Below are positions 52,425-60,057 of a stretch of 64,000 bases of DNA, in pieces. Position 1 is the first letter of the stretch; every line of letters begins with the position of its first letter. The notes below the pieces were generated by a model. That model searched no databases. It saw only the letters and a program-made list of their open reading frames with translations, and was not told the DNA's origin. Origin of the DNA: a virus; the IMG/VR virus record IMGVR_UViG_3300009011_000012, positions 1 to 64,000 of that record; one strand, written 5' to 3'. The position numbers were made by a program, and so were the translations under genes.

Positions 52425-53258
52425 ATGAGAATAAAACTTCTTGTTGCGCTTTCTGCATCAGTGCTTTTTGGTGCATTTTCGGCTATCTCCTTTGCGCAAG
52501 CGTTACCGGCAAACCCGCACGCCGGGAGGCTGGTTCTCAACAAAATCCCCGGCAACTATACACAGTCTCAGATTCTGGAATTCTGTTCGTCAAATGACGT
52601 ACCGTTAAAGCCGGTTGGGCCGCTGCAGGGCTCTAATGAATTCTGCGTAATGGCGTTCTCCGCTCACTTAACGGATACGGCGATCGCCGCGATCGGCTAT
52701 TCCACTCAGGACACCATTTCAAAGATTGCTAAGGACTACGGTATCTCATACCAGCGCGCGGGACTGGGTGATGTCCTTCTGCCATTCAGTGGACTGGCGT
52801 CGTTCCCCGAGGGGCAGGATTTTCTTGTTAGCCAGAGCATGATGCGCACCGGCGACAGGTCATTATTTAATAAAACGCCTGCTATTGAGGGTCACGTCGC
52901 CGCTGGGGGAAGTGTTCAGGCAACTGCGAACCTGGCCGTTGAATGCGGTAAATACAGCATCAAAATATACCCTGGCGCTATCTTCCTTAACGGCAACAAA
53001 ATGGACTATCCCAAGAAGCAAACTGAATCCGATGTAAGTAATTACTTCTTCCAAGAGTTCGCTGAAATGGGGGGGACCTATACGCTTTATTCTCTCGATA
53101 TTCCTGCTCGGGGTGGAATGACATTATCTCACCAATGGCAAGATGCCGACGGCAATGCGTTGCGTGATGTTAAAACGGAGAAGTGTGGCACCTTCAAATC
53201 GTTCTCCGGGGAACAACCCAACAAGCAATCTACCCTAGAGCGTCAACAAGCGGGGTAA
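52425..53258 (+). CDS. sim: Sim-like superinfection exclusion protein (exported)
   Basis: A 277-residue protein with a signal peptide (KLLVALSASVLFGAFSAISFAQA, cut after AQA). The mature part starts LPANPHAGRLVLNKIPGNY and contains four or more Cys that could form periplasmic disulphides (LEFCSSND, NEFCVMAF, VECGKY, EKCGTF). P1 Sim is a SecA-exported, processed protein that blocks superinfecting P1, encoded next to c4/icd; the same neighbourhood occurs here. It would be made by the prophage and act in the periplasm. Confidence 0.75.
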   Translation: MRIKLLVALSASVLFGAFSAISFAQALPANPHAGRLVLNKIPGNYTQSQILEFCSSNDVPLKPVGPLQGSNEFCVMAFSAHLTDTAIAAIGYSTQDTISKIAKDYGISYQRAGLGDVLLPFSGLASFPEGQDFLVSQSMMRTGDRSLFNKTPAIEGHVAAGGSVQATANLAVECGKYSIKIYPGAIFLNGNKMDYPKKQTESDVSNYFFQEFAEMGGTYTLYSLDIPARGGMTLSHQWQDADGNALRDVKTEKCGTFKSFSGEQPNKQSTLERQQAG

Positions 53259-53267
53259 AGGGTGTTA

Positions 53268-53292
53268 AAAAGCCGCCTGGTGGCGGCTTGTT
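53268..53292. terminator. Terminator after sim
   Basis: AAGCCGCC-TGGT-GGCGGCTT followed by GTTT, preceded by AAAA. It works for sim and possibly for the converging icd transcript. Confidence 0.8.
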
Positions 53293-53310
53293 TCGACTGT
53301 GGGGCCAGCG

Positions 53311-53487
53311 TCAAGCGGCCTTTCTCTTTCGGGTAGGGCGCTGCGATAATTTGCAGGCATAGGCCATAACTTTCTGCTTCACTTCATTCAGCGCACCGGA
53401 CACGTGATCTTTGCCAAGCGTAGCCGTCCAGTCGTAGCAGCCACCAGTGCTGTTCTTAATGTTGAACTTGAGATATCTAACAACCAT
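53311..53487 (-). CDS. Small basic protein downstream of icd
   Basis: A 58-residue frame with GGAG eight bases before its ATG: MVVRYLKFNIKNSTGGCYDW ... SQRPTRKRKAA. It lies 44 bp after icd on the same transcript, between icd and the place where P1 has ant. I recognise no family. The good ribosome site and the operon position make it likely to be real. Confidence 0.55.
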   Translation of the reverse strand: MVVRYLKFNIKNSTGGCYDWTATLGKDHVSGALNEVKQKVMAYACKLSQRPTRKRKAA

Positions 53488-53531
53488 CAGCTTAACTCCA
53501 TATGAGCTGGTGGAGCGCCACCAGCAACAAA

Positions 53532-53717
53532 TCAGTGACGAATACAGCCCGCGAAAAAACAGATGTGAGTAGGGGCCAGCAAGCGGCGCGCTTCACGCTC
53601 AGTTTCAGCTTCGATATGAAAGGTCTGGGGCTTAATCTCTTTCTGCATGCGCGGCTGCGCGGCGAAGATCCAGGTCGGCGGACGTTTGTCCGATTGGGTA
53701 TTTGCGAAGATATTCAT
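53532..53717 (-). CDS. icd: Icd-like host cell division inhibitor
   Basis: A 61-residue protein; start ATG at 53717 with AGGAG upstream. PTWIFAAQPRMQKEIKPQTFHIEAETEREARRLLAPTHICFFAG (split by turns) has the pattern of the Icd-like family: WxF.A, HIEA.TE..ARR.L...I..FAG. In P1, icd lies in the immI operon after c4 RNA and its product blocks septation when C4 control is lost. The leader contains two CTGGAAC copies complementary to the C4-like RNA. Confidence 0.75.
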   Translation of the reverse strand: MNIFANTQSDKRPPTWIFAAQPRMQKEIKPQTFHIEAETEREARRLLAPTHICFFAGCIRH

Positions 53718-53739
53718 TGTGGCTCCTGTTGTTCCAGAA

Positions 53740-53836
53740 GTCACACCTAACGTTCCAGGGCTAAGTGTGACATGGTTAAGGCTGGAACACCGGGAAGCCT
53801 ACAACCGGGGGCTTTCGCCTCCTTAACCACGTCACG
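53740..53836 (-). ncRNA. c4: C4-type antisense immunity RNA
   Basis: On the minus strand GTGACGTGGTTAAGG (53836-53822) pairs with CCTTAACCATGTCAC (53781-53767), 14 of 15 bases, enclosing GGCGAAAGCC and other small hairpins: the folded C4 RNA shape. It contains GUUCCAG, complementary to CUGGAAC at 53746-53752 and again at 53731-53737 just ahead of the icd ribosome site. In P1/P7, processed C4 RNA pairs with such sites to occlude translation of icd/ant. GTCACAC...GTGTGAC (53740-53771) adds a leader hairpin. Confidence 0.8.
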
Positions 53837-53923
53837 GCGCACATGATACGCAAGTGAATGGTTATTGTCTTCCCGATGCTCCTAATTTATTGGCAAAAAC
53901 TTTATCGCATTGCCAATATGCAC

Positions 53924-53952
53924 AATGTACACACCCAATTTATTACAGTCAA
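53924..53952 (-). promoter_or_regulatory. Promoter of the c4-icd operon
   Basis: TTGACT (53952-53947), 17 bp, TACATT (53929-53924) on the minus strand, about 90 bp upstream of the C4 RNA. The C1-like motif at 53960-53970 abuts the -35. The spacer TGTAATAAATTGG also resembles part of the P1 C1 operator. This corresponds to the P1 immI promoter. Confidence 0.75.
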
Positions 53953-53956
53953 TATA

Positions 53957-54568
53957 TTATGTTAGAAAATTGCATTGTTCATAAACAATAGCCAGCAATG
54001 CAGCCTCAGAAGCATTAAGGCGGGTAAACTCACTCTTGCCGCCGGTAATCCCATCTGCATGAACCGGGACGAGCCAAGGGTGTTTGTGCCTCATCTCTAT
54101 TGGCGCGGCGTACTGGTGATGCCAATTGCATAGAGGGAGCACTTTCTTATGTGCGTCTGGCGCGGTACGGCCATCAATATGGTGTAGGACAATAACTGGG
54201 CTATATACTCCGTGCAGCGCACATGCAGCACATGGAAGCTTTGCGATCGCTTCCTGGTAGCGCTTCTCCTCTGCCGTGGGCGAACGACCTTTCAGACCTC
54301 GCGAAGAAGAACGACGCGGGGACGACATAGCTTGCGTCTGAATGGACGCCTTTTCCCTGGCTTTCTCCCGTGCCTTGTGCAACTTCTCCCGACACTTATC
54401 CCTGTATTCCGGGCTGGCAATTTTCTCCCTGTGTTTCTTCAAAGCTCTATCTGCAGCGGCTCGCTTTTTTTCTTGTTGCTGTGCCAGCCAGGCAGGATCT
54501 GCAAGCTTGAGTTTCATTTTCGCGCGCTGCTTTTCTCTCTGTTTTTCCCACTGCGTTTGCTCTGCCAT
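53957..54568 (-). CDS. ref: Ref-like RecA-dependent HNH endonuclease
   Basis: A 203-residue protein. The N-terminal 95 residues are highly basic and helical (KQREKQRAKMKLKLADP, KLHKAREKAREKA), followed by the Ref HNH domain: LPCAACALHG, VLHHIDGRTAPDAHKK and LPLCNWHHQYAAP, with the Cys and His residues for zinc and catalysis. P1 Ref cuts DNA at RecA-made displacement loops and stimulates recombination. Its last codons overlap the operator motif of the c4-icd promoter. Confidence 0.88.
   Translation of the reverse strand: MAEQTQWEKQREKQRAKMKLKLADPAWLAQQQEKKRAAADRALKKHREKIASPEYRDKCREKLHKAREKAREKASIQTQAMSSPRRSSSRGLKGRSPTAEEKRYQEAIAKLPCAACALHGVYSPVIVLHHIDGRTAPDAHKKVLPLCNWHHQYAAPIEMRHKHPWLVPVHADGITGGKSEFTRLNASEAALLAIVYEQCNFLT
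53960..53970 (-). promoter_or_regulatory. C1-like operator motif, site 4
   Basis: ATTTTCTAACA on the minus strand, immediately upstream of the c4-icd -35 box and overlapping the ref stop codon. Confidence 0.65.
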
Positions 54569-54632
54569 TCCTTATCCCGGTTATCAATATCCAGACCGAT
54601 ATGATGGATCAGAATTTAAATATTAAAAATAG

Positions 54633-54643
54633 ATTTTCTAACA
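54633..54643 (+). promoter_or_regulatory. C1-like operator motif, site 5
   Basis: ATTTTCTAACA, 51 bp upstream of the first gene of the plus-strand operon (54694). It is followed by AT-rich DNA with TATGAT, a possible -10. Confidence 0.62.
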
Positions 54644-54693
54644 TAAAAGATAATTTGATATGATTTTAATCCGATTCGAACAGAGGGTTAGTC

Positions 54694-54846
54694 ATGCTCA
54701 TAGCAATCCATGCCTTCCTAAACAGTCTCGCAGGAGCCTCGCTGTATCAGCTGGAGTTGATCTATAGCCTGTCTGCGGTTGAGGCGTGTTTTGAGCTGTA
54801 TGTATTGGTCATGGCCGCGCTCGCAATTAAAGGAAAACTACGATGA
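54694..54846 (+). CDS. Small hydrophobic protein
   Basis: A 50-residue protein (MLIAIHAFLNSLAGASLYQL ... LAIKGKLR) with one apolar stretch (FELYVLVMAALAI), possibly membrane-bound. AGAGGG precedes the ATG. Its stop overlaps the next start (ATGA), so it is the first gene of an operon under the C1-like motif. Family not recognised. Confidence 0.55.
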   Translation: MLIAIHAFLNSLAGASLYQLELIYSLSAVEACFELYVLVMAALAIKGKLR

Positions 54847-55085
54847 ACACCCAGCAAACAGTTTTAACCACGAACTTAGTTAGTCGCGTTGAAGGTGAGG
54901 TGGCTTGTATCTGCCCTCACTGCAAGCGACCGGCCTTCTTATCCGCCTCCCGACTCAATGATGTTCGCGGCGAACAGTTCAAACATAGTGATGTGGTTAA
55001 TCTCAGGACACGGGCACGTTGCAATGGGGTTTTTGAGGTTAGCAGCACGGCAAAATACGACGGTTCTCTCTTCAACGTTGCTTAA
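54843..55085 (+). CDS. Small zinc-ribbon-like protein
   Basis: An 80-residue protein with CICPHCKRPAFLSASRL and a later Cys (RARCNGVFEV). CPHC plus a downstream Cys suggests a small zinc site, like phage Ogr/Delta-type or Com-like regulators, though it is not a clear match. Coupled to its neighbours; function unknown. Confidence 0.6.
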   Translation: MNTQQTVLTTNLVSRVEGEVACICPHCKRPAFLSASRLNDVRGEQFKHSDVVNLRTRARCNGVFEVSSTAKYDGSLFNVA

Positions 55086-55099
55086 TAGGAGACTCATAT

Positions 55100-55276
55100 A
55101 TGGCAGATTTCGCGTCGACTAAACACACAGCCACCTTTGAGGAATGGCACGAACAACTGATGGATTACGCTGATTTACGTGGTGGAAGCGCAGCTGATGC
55201 AGATGTCTGGCGAGAAGACTACGAGGCAGGAAAAACGCCGGTAGCAGCTTACTGTGACGAGTGGGGCGAAGATTAA
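55100..55276 (+). CDS. Small acidic protein
   Basis: A 58-residue acidic frame (MADFASTKHTATFEEWHEQL ... AAYCDEWGED) with AGGAG 9 bases before its ATG. The stop overlaps the next start (TAATG). The FEEWH..L...A..RGGS pattern recurs in small phage proteins of unknown role. Confidence 0.6.
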   Translation: MADFASTKHTATFEEWHEQLMDYADLRGGSAADADVWREDYEAGKTPVAAYCDEWGED

Positions 55277-55569
55277 TGTCCGACCTCCAGTTAGCCGTTA
55301 AGGGGGTTTATTTTGACGCAATGCAAACAGGGGAGAAGGTGGAAGAATACCGCCTGGTTAGCCCTTACTGGATTAATCGGTTGATGTCGGGATTTAAACA
55401 ACGGAAGTATGACCGCCTGATCATTACCCGGGGCTACCCAAAGCGTGATGACCTCAGCAAGCGGATTGTTGTTCCGTATAACGGTTATGAAATTAAGGTC
55501 ATCACACATGAGCATTTCGGCCCCGACCCGGTGAAAGTCTTTGCGATTAAGGTAAACCTACAACCTTAA
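55276..55569 (+). CDS. ASCH-domain protein
   Basis: A 97-residue protein with the ASCH/PUA-like pattern: LAVKGVYFDAMQTGEKVEEY, YWINRLM and YDRLIITRGYPKRDDLSK. ASCH domains bind RNA or nucleotides and are common small phage proteins. Last gene of the four-gene unit; a CCATCCG-GTAGCT-CGGATGG hairpin follows at about 55587. Confidence 0.7.
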   Translation: MSDLQLAVKGVYFDAMQTGEKVEEYRLVSPYWINRLMSGFKQRKYDRLIITRGYPKRDDLSKRIVVPYNGYEIKVITHEHFGPDPVKVFAIKVNLQP

Positions 55570-55647
55570 CTACCCGCCTCACAACCATCCGGTAGCTCCG
55601 GATGGCCCCTTCTGCGCACGTCGTGCATATTTATTTCCTCTCAACTA

Positions 55648-55676
55648 TTGAAAGTGATTTTCTAACACATTATATT
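55648..55676 (+). promoter_or_regulatory. Promoter with C1-like operator motif, site 6
   Basis: TTGAAA (55648-55653), 17 bp, TATATT (55671-55676), with ATTTTCTAACA (55657-55667) lying entirely in the spacer. Binding there would block RNA polymerase, the best evidence that the motif is a repressor operator. Confidence 0.72.
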
Positions 55677-55708
55677 TTTAACCGGAACAAATTGAAGCCG
55701 AGTTAAAT

Positions 55709-56704
55709 ATGAGTGCAATCATCACCCCCTTCGTACAAAAAGAAACCGGCGTTGCTGTGTTCTCTGTGGACTCAGCCACCAGCAACATGATCAAGAGCGC
55801 TGAACGGTTTCTGTTAACCCCATTGCCAAAAGAGCAGGGAAAAGACACTCCTGACGGGTTTGTCGATCTGAACTACTCGCTGGTGGCCAATGAAACGCTA
55901 AAGCCATTTTTTGAAAGTGAACGCGTATTCGACTCCCTTGGCGGTCAACCCTCTGTTATGGACTGGGTGCAACGCAGTGTGCATACCTGCCAGGCAGAAA
56001 GTCGGGAGGATTGTGATAACCAACTAACTACGCATTTTCACAACGGCTCTGCTGTGCGTTTGTGCTGGTATCACGACAATGAATATTTGATGCGGGGCTA
56101 TAACCGTCTCAATGATGTTTTTCAGCGGAATCGCGCCAATTGGATCATGTCATGGGCGAACAGCGAAATGAGGCTGGAGCCCGGCCGTGACATTAGCCTC
56201 ATCGAATTAACGTTTTGGGCACTGCGTCGCGGATTCAAAGACCAGCTACCCCAAGAGGCTGGACGCATCGCCCTCTGCAAGCCAGTAGAAGAGTTCACGA
56301 CAGGCACCATGCGTGAATCCGATATCGTTTGGACCTATGGAGTCAATGAGCTGGTGGAGCAGCTGGCGGACAAGATTACAGAAATTGACGTTGATGAAGA
56401 ATCCGGCTTGCTCTACATGGCCAGACCAAAAATCCAGTTGGGAAAAAGCGCAGCCTATCGCCGGTTTATCGTCTCCCGCCCCTGTGTAGGTTGCTCTGGT
56501 GAGGTTAATCGCCCCTTCATGTACCGCGCACGCGGTTTAAACGAACACGACCGTTGGTGTGTGCCCCTTTGTGATAAATGCGCCCACGACGCCGCTCAGG
56601 ACGTCAGGGGATGGGAAGCCGCACACGGCAAGCGTCTCTATGTTCTCGCTAACCAGATATTCGACTTTGCCATCGAGCATGGCGTGATCAACTTCAATAA
56701 CTGA
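55709..56704 (+). CDS. Zinc-containing DUF968-like protein
   Basis: A 331-residue protein. Its C-terminal part (SRPCVGCSGEVNRPFMYRAR, RWCVPLCDKCAHDAAQD) has two Cys pairs arranged as in the small treble-clef nuclease-like DUF968 proteins of lambdoid phages, but the usual His pair is replaced, so catalysis is doubtful. The N-terminal 230 residues are a separate domain I do not recognise. First gene of an eight-gene plus-strand operon. Confidence 0.55.
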   Translation: MSAIITPFVQKETGVAVFSVDSATSNMIKSAERFLLTPLPKEQGKDTPDGFVDLNYSLVANETLKPFFESERVFDSLGGQPSVMDWVQRSVHTCQAESREDCDNQLTTHFHNGSAVRLCWYHDNEYLMRGYNRLNDVFQRNRANWIMSWANSEMRLEPGRDISLIELTFWALRRGFKDQLPQEAGRIALCKPVEEFTTGTMRESDIVWTYGVNELVEQLADKITEIDVDEESGLLYMARPKIQLGKSAAYRRFIVSRPCVGCSGEVNRPFMYRARGLNEHDRWCVPLCDKCAHDAAQDVRGWEAAHGKRLYVLANQIFDFAIEHGVINFNN

Positions 56705-56713
56705 GGGATCAGT

Positions 56714-57352
56714 ATGCACCAGCGTTTTTACATGATGTGCTTGCGGGAAACTGTGGGCACGAATGCTTCATTCCATCGCAAAGATGGCCATGGCTACAGT
56801 AGCGATATCGATGCCGCCCATGTCTACACACTGAGCGAAGCGCAAAACAACTGGGAGAAAGGGAGGAGTATCGATCTGCCTATCTCAGCTGAGTGCGTAG
56901 ATGCTCTGGCCGTTTGGCACGTAGACCACCAGCTAATTCCACATGAGACGGTGGAAGAAGAGGGCTGTAGTCAATACGTGGCCTTTCTTAAAGGGGAGTG
57001 GGACGGAAATGATGTGTACTGGCTTGCAGGTACCGAGCGGCCTACTACCGATTTCAGCAAAGCCTATATCCATCCGTTCCCGGTGACATCGAGTGAAGGA
57101 GTGGTATGGCTTCCTTATCATCTCGTTGCGGCAGTAAAAAGACGCACTTTCAATATCCACCTCTTGGACCGCCGCAAGATGATTCAGGCTCCAGGCTTGC
57201 GCATGCCCAAATGGCTGAAGCTTCAAAAACGTCGGCACCAGAATTCATCCGGCAAGGTTCGTTGGAATTGCCCCAGCTGCGGCCGTATCTCCTGGCAATT
57301 GAATCCCTATGACTTTGACGGTTGCTCAAACCTCAGCTGCAGGGGGACGTGA
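56714..57352 (+). CDS. Protein with C-terminal zinc ribbon
   Basis: A 212-residue protein. Residues up to 180 are mixed alpha/beta (HVDHQLIPHETVEEEGCSQYVAFL). The end, WNCPSCGRISWQLNPYDFDGCSNLSC, is a CPxCG...C...C zinc ribbon. Family unknown; the ribbon suggests nucleic-acid binding. Confidence 0.55.
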   Translation: MHQRFYMMCLRETVGTNASFHRKDGHGYSSDIDAAHVYTLSEAQNNWEKGRSIDLPISAECVDALAVWHVDHQLIPHETVEEEGCSQYVAFLKGEWDGNDVYWLAGTERPTTDFSKAYIHPFPVTSSEGVVWLPYHLVAAVKRRTFNIHLLDRRKMIQAPGLRMPKWLKLQKRRHQNSSGKVRWNCPSCGRISWQLNPYDFDGCSNLSCRGT

Positions 57353-57663
57353 TGGCCAGCGCCAATCTTTGGGCGATCGTCCGGACGATTCAACGCGACG
57401 GGGAGATCACCCCACGAAAGGTGTGCCGTTTGCTGGGCTGCTCCAGCAAAAAGGCAAGCCGCATGCTTGAGCACTTGGTGTCAGCTGGTGCTGTTAAGAA
57501 CGTTGGCCAACGCGGTCACCCAGTGTTCAGGATGCGGCCAGGCGGGGAAACAAAAATTAAGCCAATGCTGGTGGCACGCGAGCTACCCAGCATCACAGAG
57601 ATTTGCCGCAAGAACTGGCGCGGCTATCAAATTCACAAAATCATCGGGAGTACGAGAGCATGA
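57352..57663 (+). CDS. Small winged-helix-like protein
   Basis: A 103-residue protein whose ATG overlaps the previous stop. IVRTIQRDGEITPRKVCRLLGCSSKKASRMLEHLVSAGAVK (split by turns) is a typical winged helix, followed by a wing (RGHPVFRMRPGG). Likely a DNA-binding regulator acting within the operon or on host genes; target unknown. Confidence 0.65.
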   Translation: MASANLWAIVRTIQRDGEITPRKVCRLLGCSSKKASRMLEHLVSAGAVKNVGQRGHPVFRMRPGGETKIKPMLVARELPSITEICRKNWRGYQIHKIIGSTRA

Positions 57664-58076
57664 CACCCAATATACAGGCGTACCGCGCTGACGGTGGCGA
57701 TATTGGCACTGACCGCATTAAAGAGATAGCCAATAACCCATACGGTGACGAAGAGAAATGCTGGCTAGCTAAGCGCGTGCTGGCACTGCTGGATGAACTG
57801 GAAGCCAAAGACAAAGCATGGTCCGCACAGGACAACCATATCAACCAGCAGGCTGACCGAATTGAATCGCTGGAGAAGAAGAATGGCGATCTGGGCAGAG
57901 CGCTTGGAGCAGCAGAGAAGCGGACTGCTGAGCTGCAGGCGCGGGATATCACCATCAAACAGCATGCACAGGCTTTATTTGAGGCAATCGCAAACCCGTC
58001 TGACCATTACGTACCTGCATACGCCCGGTGTTTAAGAGAAGCGCTGAATGGCACTAGCACCGGTAAAGGAGAGTGA
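57660..58076 (+). CDS. Ead/Ea22-like accessory protein
   Basis: A 138-residue protein overlapping the previous stop (ATGA). It has an N-terminal helix-rich part (CWLAKRVLALLDELEAKDKA), a coiled coil (QQADRIESLEKKNGDLGRALG) and a C-terminal helix (ARCLREALNG), as in the variable Ead/Ea22 early proteins of lambdoid phages. No defined function. Confidence 0.6.
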   Translation: MTPNIQAYRADGGDIGTDRIKEIANNPYGDEEKCWLAKRVLALLDELEAKDKAWSAQDNHINQQADRIESLEKKNGDLGRALGAAEKRTAELQARDITIKQHAQALFEAIANPSDHYVPAYARCLREALNGTSTGKGE

Positions 58077-58078
58077 GC

Positions 58079-58366
58079 ATGGCTACTTTGCAGGAGTTAA
58101 TCGACCTGACGCCGGAACAGGAAAAAGCCTGGAAACGTCTTGAGAAAGCAGTGAAGGATTTCAGAGCCGCAGGAGGCAAGTTCTATAGCGTTCTGGACAC
58201 TTTGAGCGCCTACAACGGTGAGCACGTTTACTGCATTGATAACGATACGGGATATCACACCGCAAGCGTCTACATGCCGAGCATTGATGCACCAGGGCTA
58301 ACCAGTTGGGCCGATGATTGGCATGGCATAACGCTGAAAGATGGCGTTGAAGTGGATGAGGACTAA
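58079..58366 (+). CDS. Small accessory protein
   Basis: A 95-residue protein; the ATG at 58079 with GGAG at good distance is preferred to the GTG at 58073. LIDLTPEQEKAWKRLEKAVKDF and a short beta region (VYCIDNDTGYHTASVYMP). Similar small proteins occur in early phage operons; function unknown. Confidence 0.6.
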   Translation: MATLQELIDLTPEQEKAWKRLEKAVKDFRAAGGKFYSVLDTLSAYNGEHVYCIDNDTGYHTASVYMPSIDAPGLTSWADDWHGITLKDGVEVDED

Positions 58367-58369
58367 CCC

Positions 58370-58624
58370 ATGAGCACTATTACCAGCGAATTCACCATAG
58401 AGCAGATAAAGGCGCTAATTTCAGAGGCTGAAGAATGGGCTGAAATTTACGAACATCCGATTCACGATAAGCCTCAAAGGGATTTCTTCGAAGGCATGGC
58501 GCGAGCAATGACCGCTTATCTTGCGGTATTAACCACCGAGCCTGCGAAATGTGGGCATATCGATCTTGATTGCGATGACGGCAAGGCTGTTTGTCTGCAT
58601 TGCGGCAAAACGTGGGAGGTCTAA
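58370..58624 (+). CDS. Small protein with C-terminal zinc motif
   Basis: An 84-residue protein. The N-terminal helices (IEQIKALISEAEEWAEIYEH) are followed by CGHIDLDCDDGKAVCLHCG, a CxH...C...CxxC cluster that could hold one zinc ion. It lies 3 bp after its neighbour; function unknown. Confidence 0.55.
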   Translation: MSTITSEFTIEQIKALISEAEEWAEIYEHPIHDKPQRDFFEGMARAMTAYLAVLTTEPAKCGHIDLDCDDGKAVCLHCGKTWEV

Positions 58625-59620
58625 ATGGAATTTACCAGAGAACAATTAACGAAAATCATCGAAAGCGCGGAAGTCGTTATTACTGCATTGGATGGTACGA
58701 ATGAAGACCTTCATCCAGGCAATAACAAAGGGATGGTGGAAGCTTGGGACCATTTGAATGATGTTGCGGCCCCGCCGAAAGTTGTGAAGGAGCTGGCGCG
58801 TATTGCGATGGCAGCAACAGTTGAGCCCCTGTATCAATACCGAATTCGAAATGGCTACAACGGACAGGTAACAGAGTGGCAAACCATTAGACGTGACCAG
58901 GTTGATTTTGTTTTGAAAGCTCAGCCGCATAATACTGAGTTTCAAATTATCGCCCCGCCAGCTCCGATTCCTGATGTTTCCGCCGTCGCCCGCGCGGCGC
59001 TGGATTACATCGATGCACTTCCGGACGAAGTGGTAGCCAAGCTTCCTGCAATGCCTGGTTTCGATCGAGATTGGGCTGAAGAGATTCTTTCCACGGTCGC
59101 CGCACCGGCGCAGAGAACGCTAGCCATTGCGAACGAGACGATCGACTTTGAACGCCTGTGTGAAATCGCAGAAGAGGACAAAGGAAGCGACGTGGCGTCT
59201 GAATCTTCAATAATGGCGCGCATGCTAATTGGCGTGGCCATGAACAGCGAGCCGGTGGCGTATACTGATGCAGATGAATTGCGTTTCCCGCACGCCACCA
59301 GCGACATGTGGCCCGCACCTCTTGGGCACGGTAGGGATGTTCCTCTATACACTGTACAGCAGCTTAACGATAGGGAAAGGGCTGAGCTCACGTCATATCG
59401 TTGGCTGGTGGAGCGCCTTGAGGCAGCGCTCCGGCCTGACTGTCCCGCTTTTGATGCTGCATGCCGCGCATTATGGGAACGTGAACCACACAGGATTTTG
59501 GAAAAGGCCGGTTACCCGATTGATTACGACTCTCAGCCACCAGCGATTAAAGCTGGCTTAAAGCGGCAGGTGTTAACGGTTTTAAGGACCGTGGAAAAGG
59601 AGGTGAGGGGTGAAGGCTGA
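58625..59620 (+). CDS. Ead/Ea22-like mosaic protein
   Basis: A 331-residue protein built of segments common in lambdoid early proteins: an N-terminal helical part (FTREQLTKIIESAEVVITAL), a central VARAALDYIDALPDEVVAKL, and the segment EPVAYTDADELRF...DMWPAPLGHGRDVPLYT found in many such proteins. It probably arose by recombination among early-region modules. Function unknown. Confidence 0.6.
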   Translation: MEFTREQLTKIIESAEVVITALDGTNEDLHPGNNKGMVEAWDHLNDVAAPPKVVKELARIAMAATVEPLYQYRIRNGYNGQVTEWQTIRRDQVDFVLKAQPHNTEFQIIAPPAPIPDVSAVARAALDYIDALPDEVVAKLPAMPGFDRDWAEEILSTVAAPAQRTLAIANETIDFERLCEIAEEDKGSDVASESSIMARMLIGVAMNSEPVAYTDADELRFPHATSDMWPAPLGHGRDVPLYTVQQLNDRERAELTSYRWLVERLEAALRPDCPAFDAACRALWEREPHRILEKAGYPIDYDSQPPAIKAGLKRQVLTVLRTVEKEVRGEG

Positions 59621-59801
59621 AATATCCATCGTTCGTCCGGGCGCATGCGATGACCATGAGATCAGGTTGATTATCCGGCTGGCACGCGGGAAAACGATCA
59701 CTGCCATCATGACGCCGGAAAACCTGGCATTAGCGCTGACAGGGAAATCAGACCTACCGGCAGAAATTTCCCTACGTAATGTGGATATAGTGGTGAAGTG
59801 A
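59610..59801 (+). CDS. Small protein at the end of the accessory operon
   Basis: A 63-residue protein starting with GTG inside the end of its neighbour, with GGAGGTGAG just upstream. IRLIIRLARGKTITAIMTPENLALALTG has the pattern of small phage proteins of unknown function. It is followed by a strong terminator. Confidence 0.6.
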   Translation: MKAEISIVRPGACDDHEIRLIIRLARGKTITAIMTPENLALALTGKSDLPAEISLRNVDIVVK

Positions 59802-59819
59802 CCCATGGTGAAACGAGGA

Positions 59820-59845
59820 AAGGCCCAATATCTGGGCCTTTTTTT
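59820..59845. terminator. Terminator closing the plus-strand operon
   Basis: AAGGCCCA-ATATC-TGGGCCTTTTTTT. It ends the 55.7-59.8 kb operon and can also end the minus-strand peptide transcript arriving from the right. Confidence 0.9.
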
Positions 59846-59856
59846 ATTTGACGTAA

Positions 59857-59937
59857 TCACCGCTTGTTGATGTAGTCGATGATCGTCGTGATGATGGCCA
59901 CCAGCGGTGGTAGTATCTTCAGCAGCAAACTAACCAT
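59857..59937 (-). CDS. Small hydrophobic peptide B (putative type I toxin)
   Basis: A 26-codon frame, MVSLLLKILPPLVAIITTII then DYINKR, with a perfect AAGGAGG six bases before its ATG. One membrane segment with an internal Pro and a charged tail is the layout of Ldr/Fst-type toxins. Peptide A, 25 bp upstream, has the same architecture, so the two look like tandem paralogues. Membrane toxicity is inferred. Confidence 0.6.
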   Translation of the reverse strand: MVSLLLKILPPLVAIITTIIDYINKR

Positions 59938-59961
59938 TTTGAGCCTCCTTGGGCTTCGGGG

Positions 59962-60048
59962 TTATCGGTCTTTCCAGTAACCCAGCAGCGTCATAATGAT
60001 GACCGCTACCGGATGCGCGAGTTTTAAAAACAACAGCAGCATTTGCAT
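59962..60048 (-). CDS. Small hydrophobic peptide A (putative type I toxin)
   Basis: A 28-codon frame, MQMLLLFLKLAHPVAVIIMT then LLGYWKDR, with AAGGA six bases before the ATG. The A-H-P-V-A-V-I-I and terminal Y-W-K-D-R recall the A-P-I-L-A-G-I-I...W-W-R-x-R of Ldr peptides. The leader to the right contains a 23-nt stretch that can pair with a divergent RNA. Likely a membrane-acting toxin of a type I system; not proven. Confidence 0.65.
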   Translation of the reverse strand: MQMLLLFLKLAHPVAVIIMTLLGYWKDR

Positions 60049-60057
60049 GTTGAATCC

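Noticed and set aside
52131-53292. Near-identical AAGCCGC hairpins at both ends of the sim region taken as ends of a mobile element
   Set aside because: Each is a normal terminator hairpin at a gene end; there is no transposase and no target duplication.
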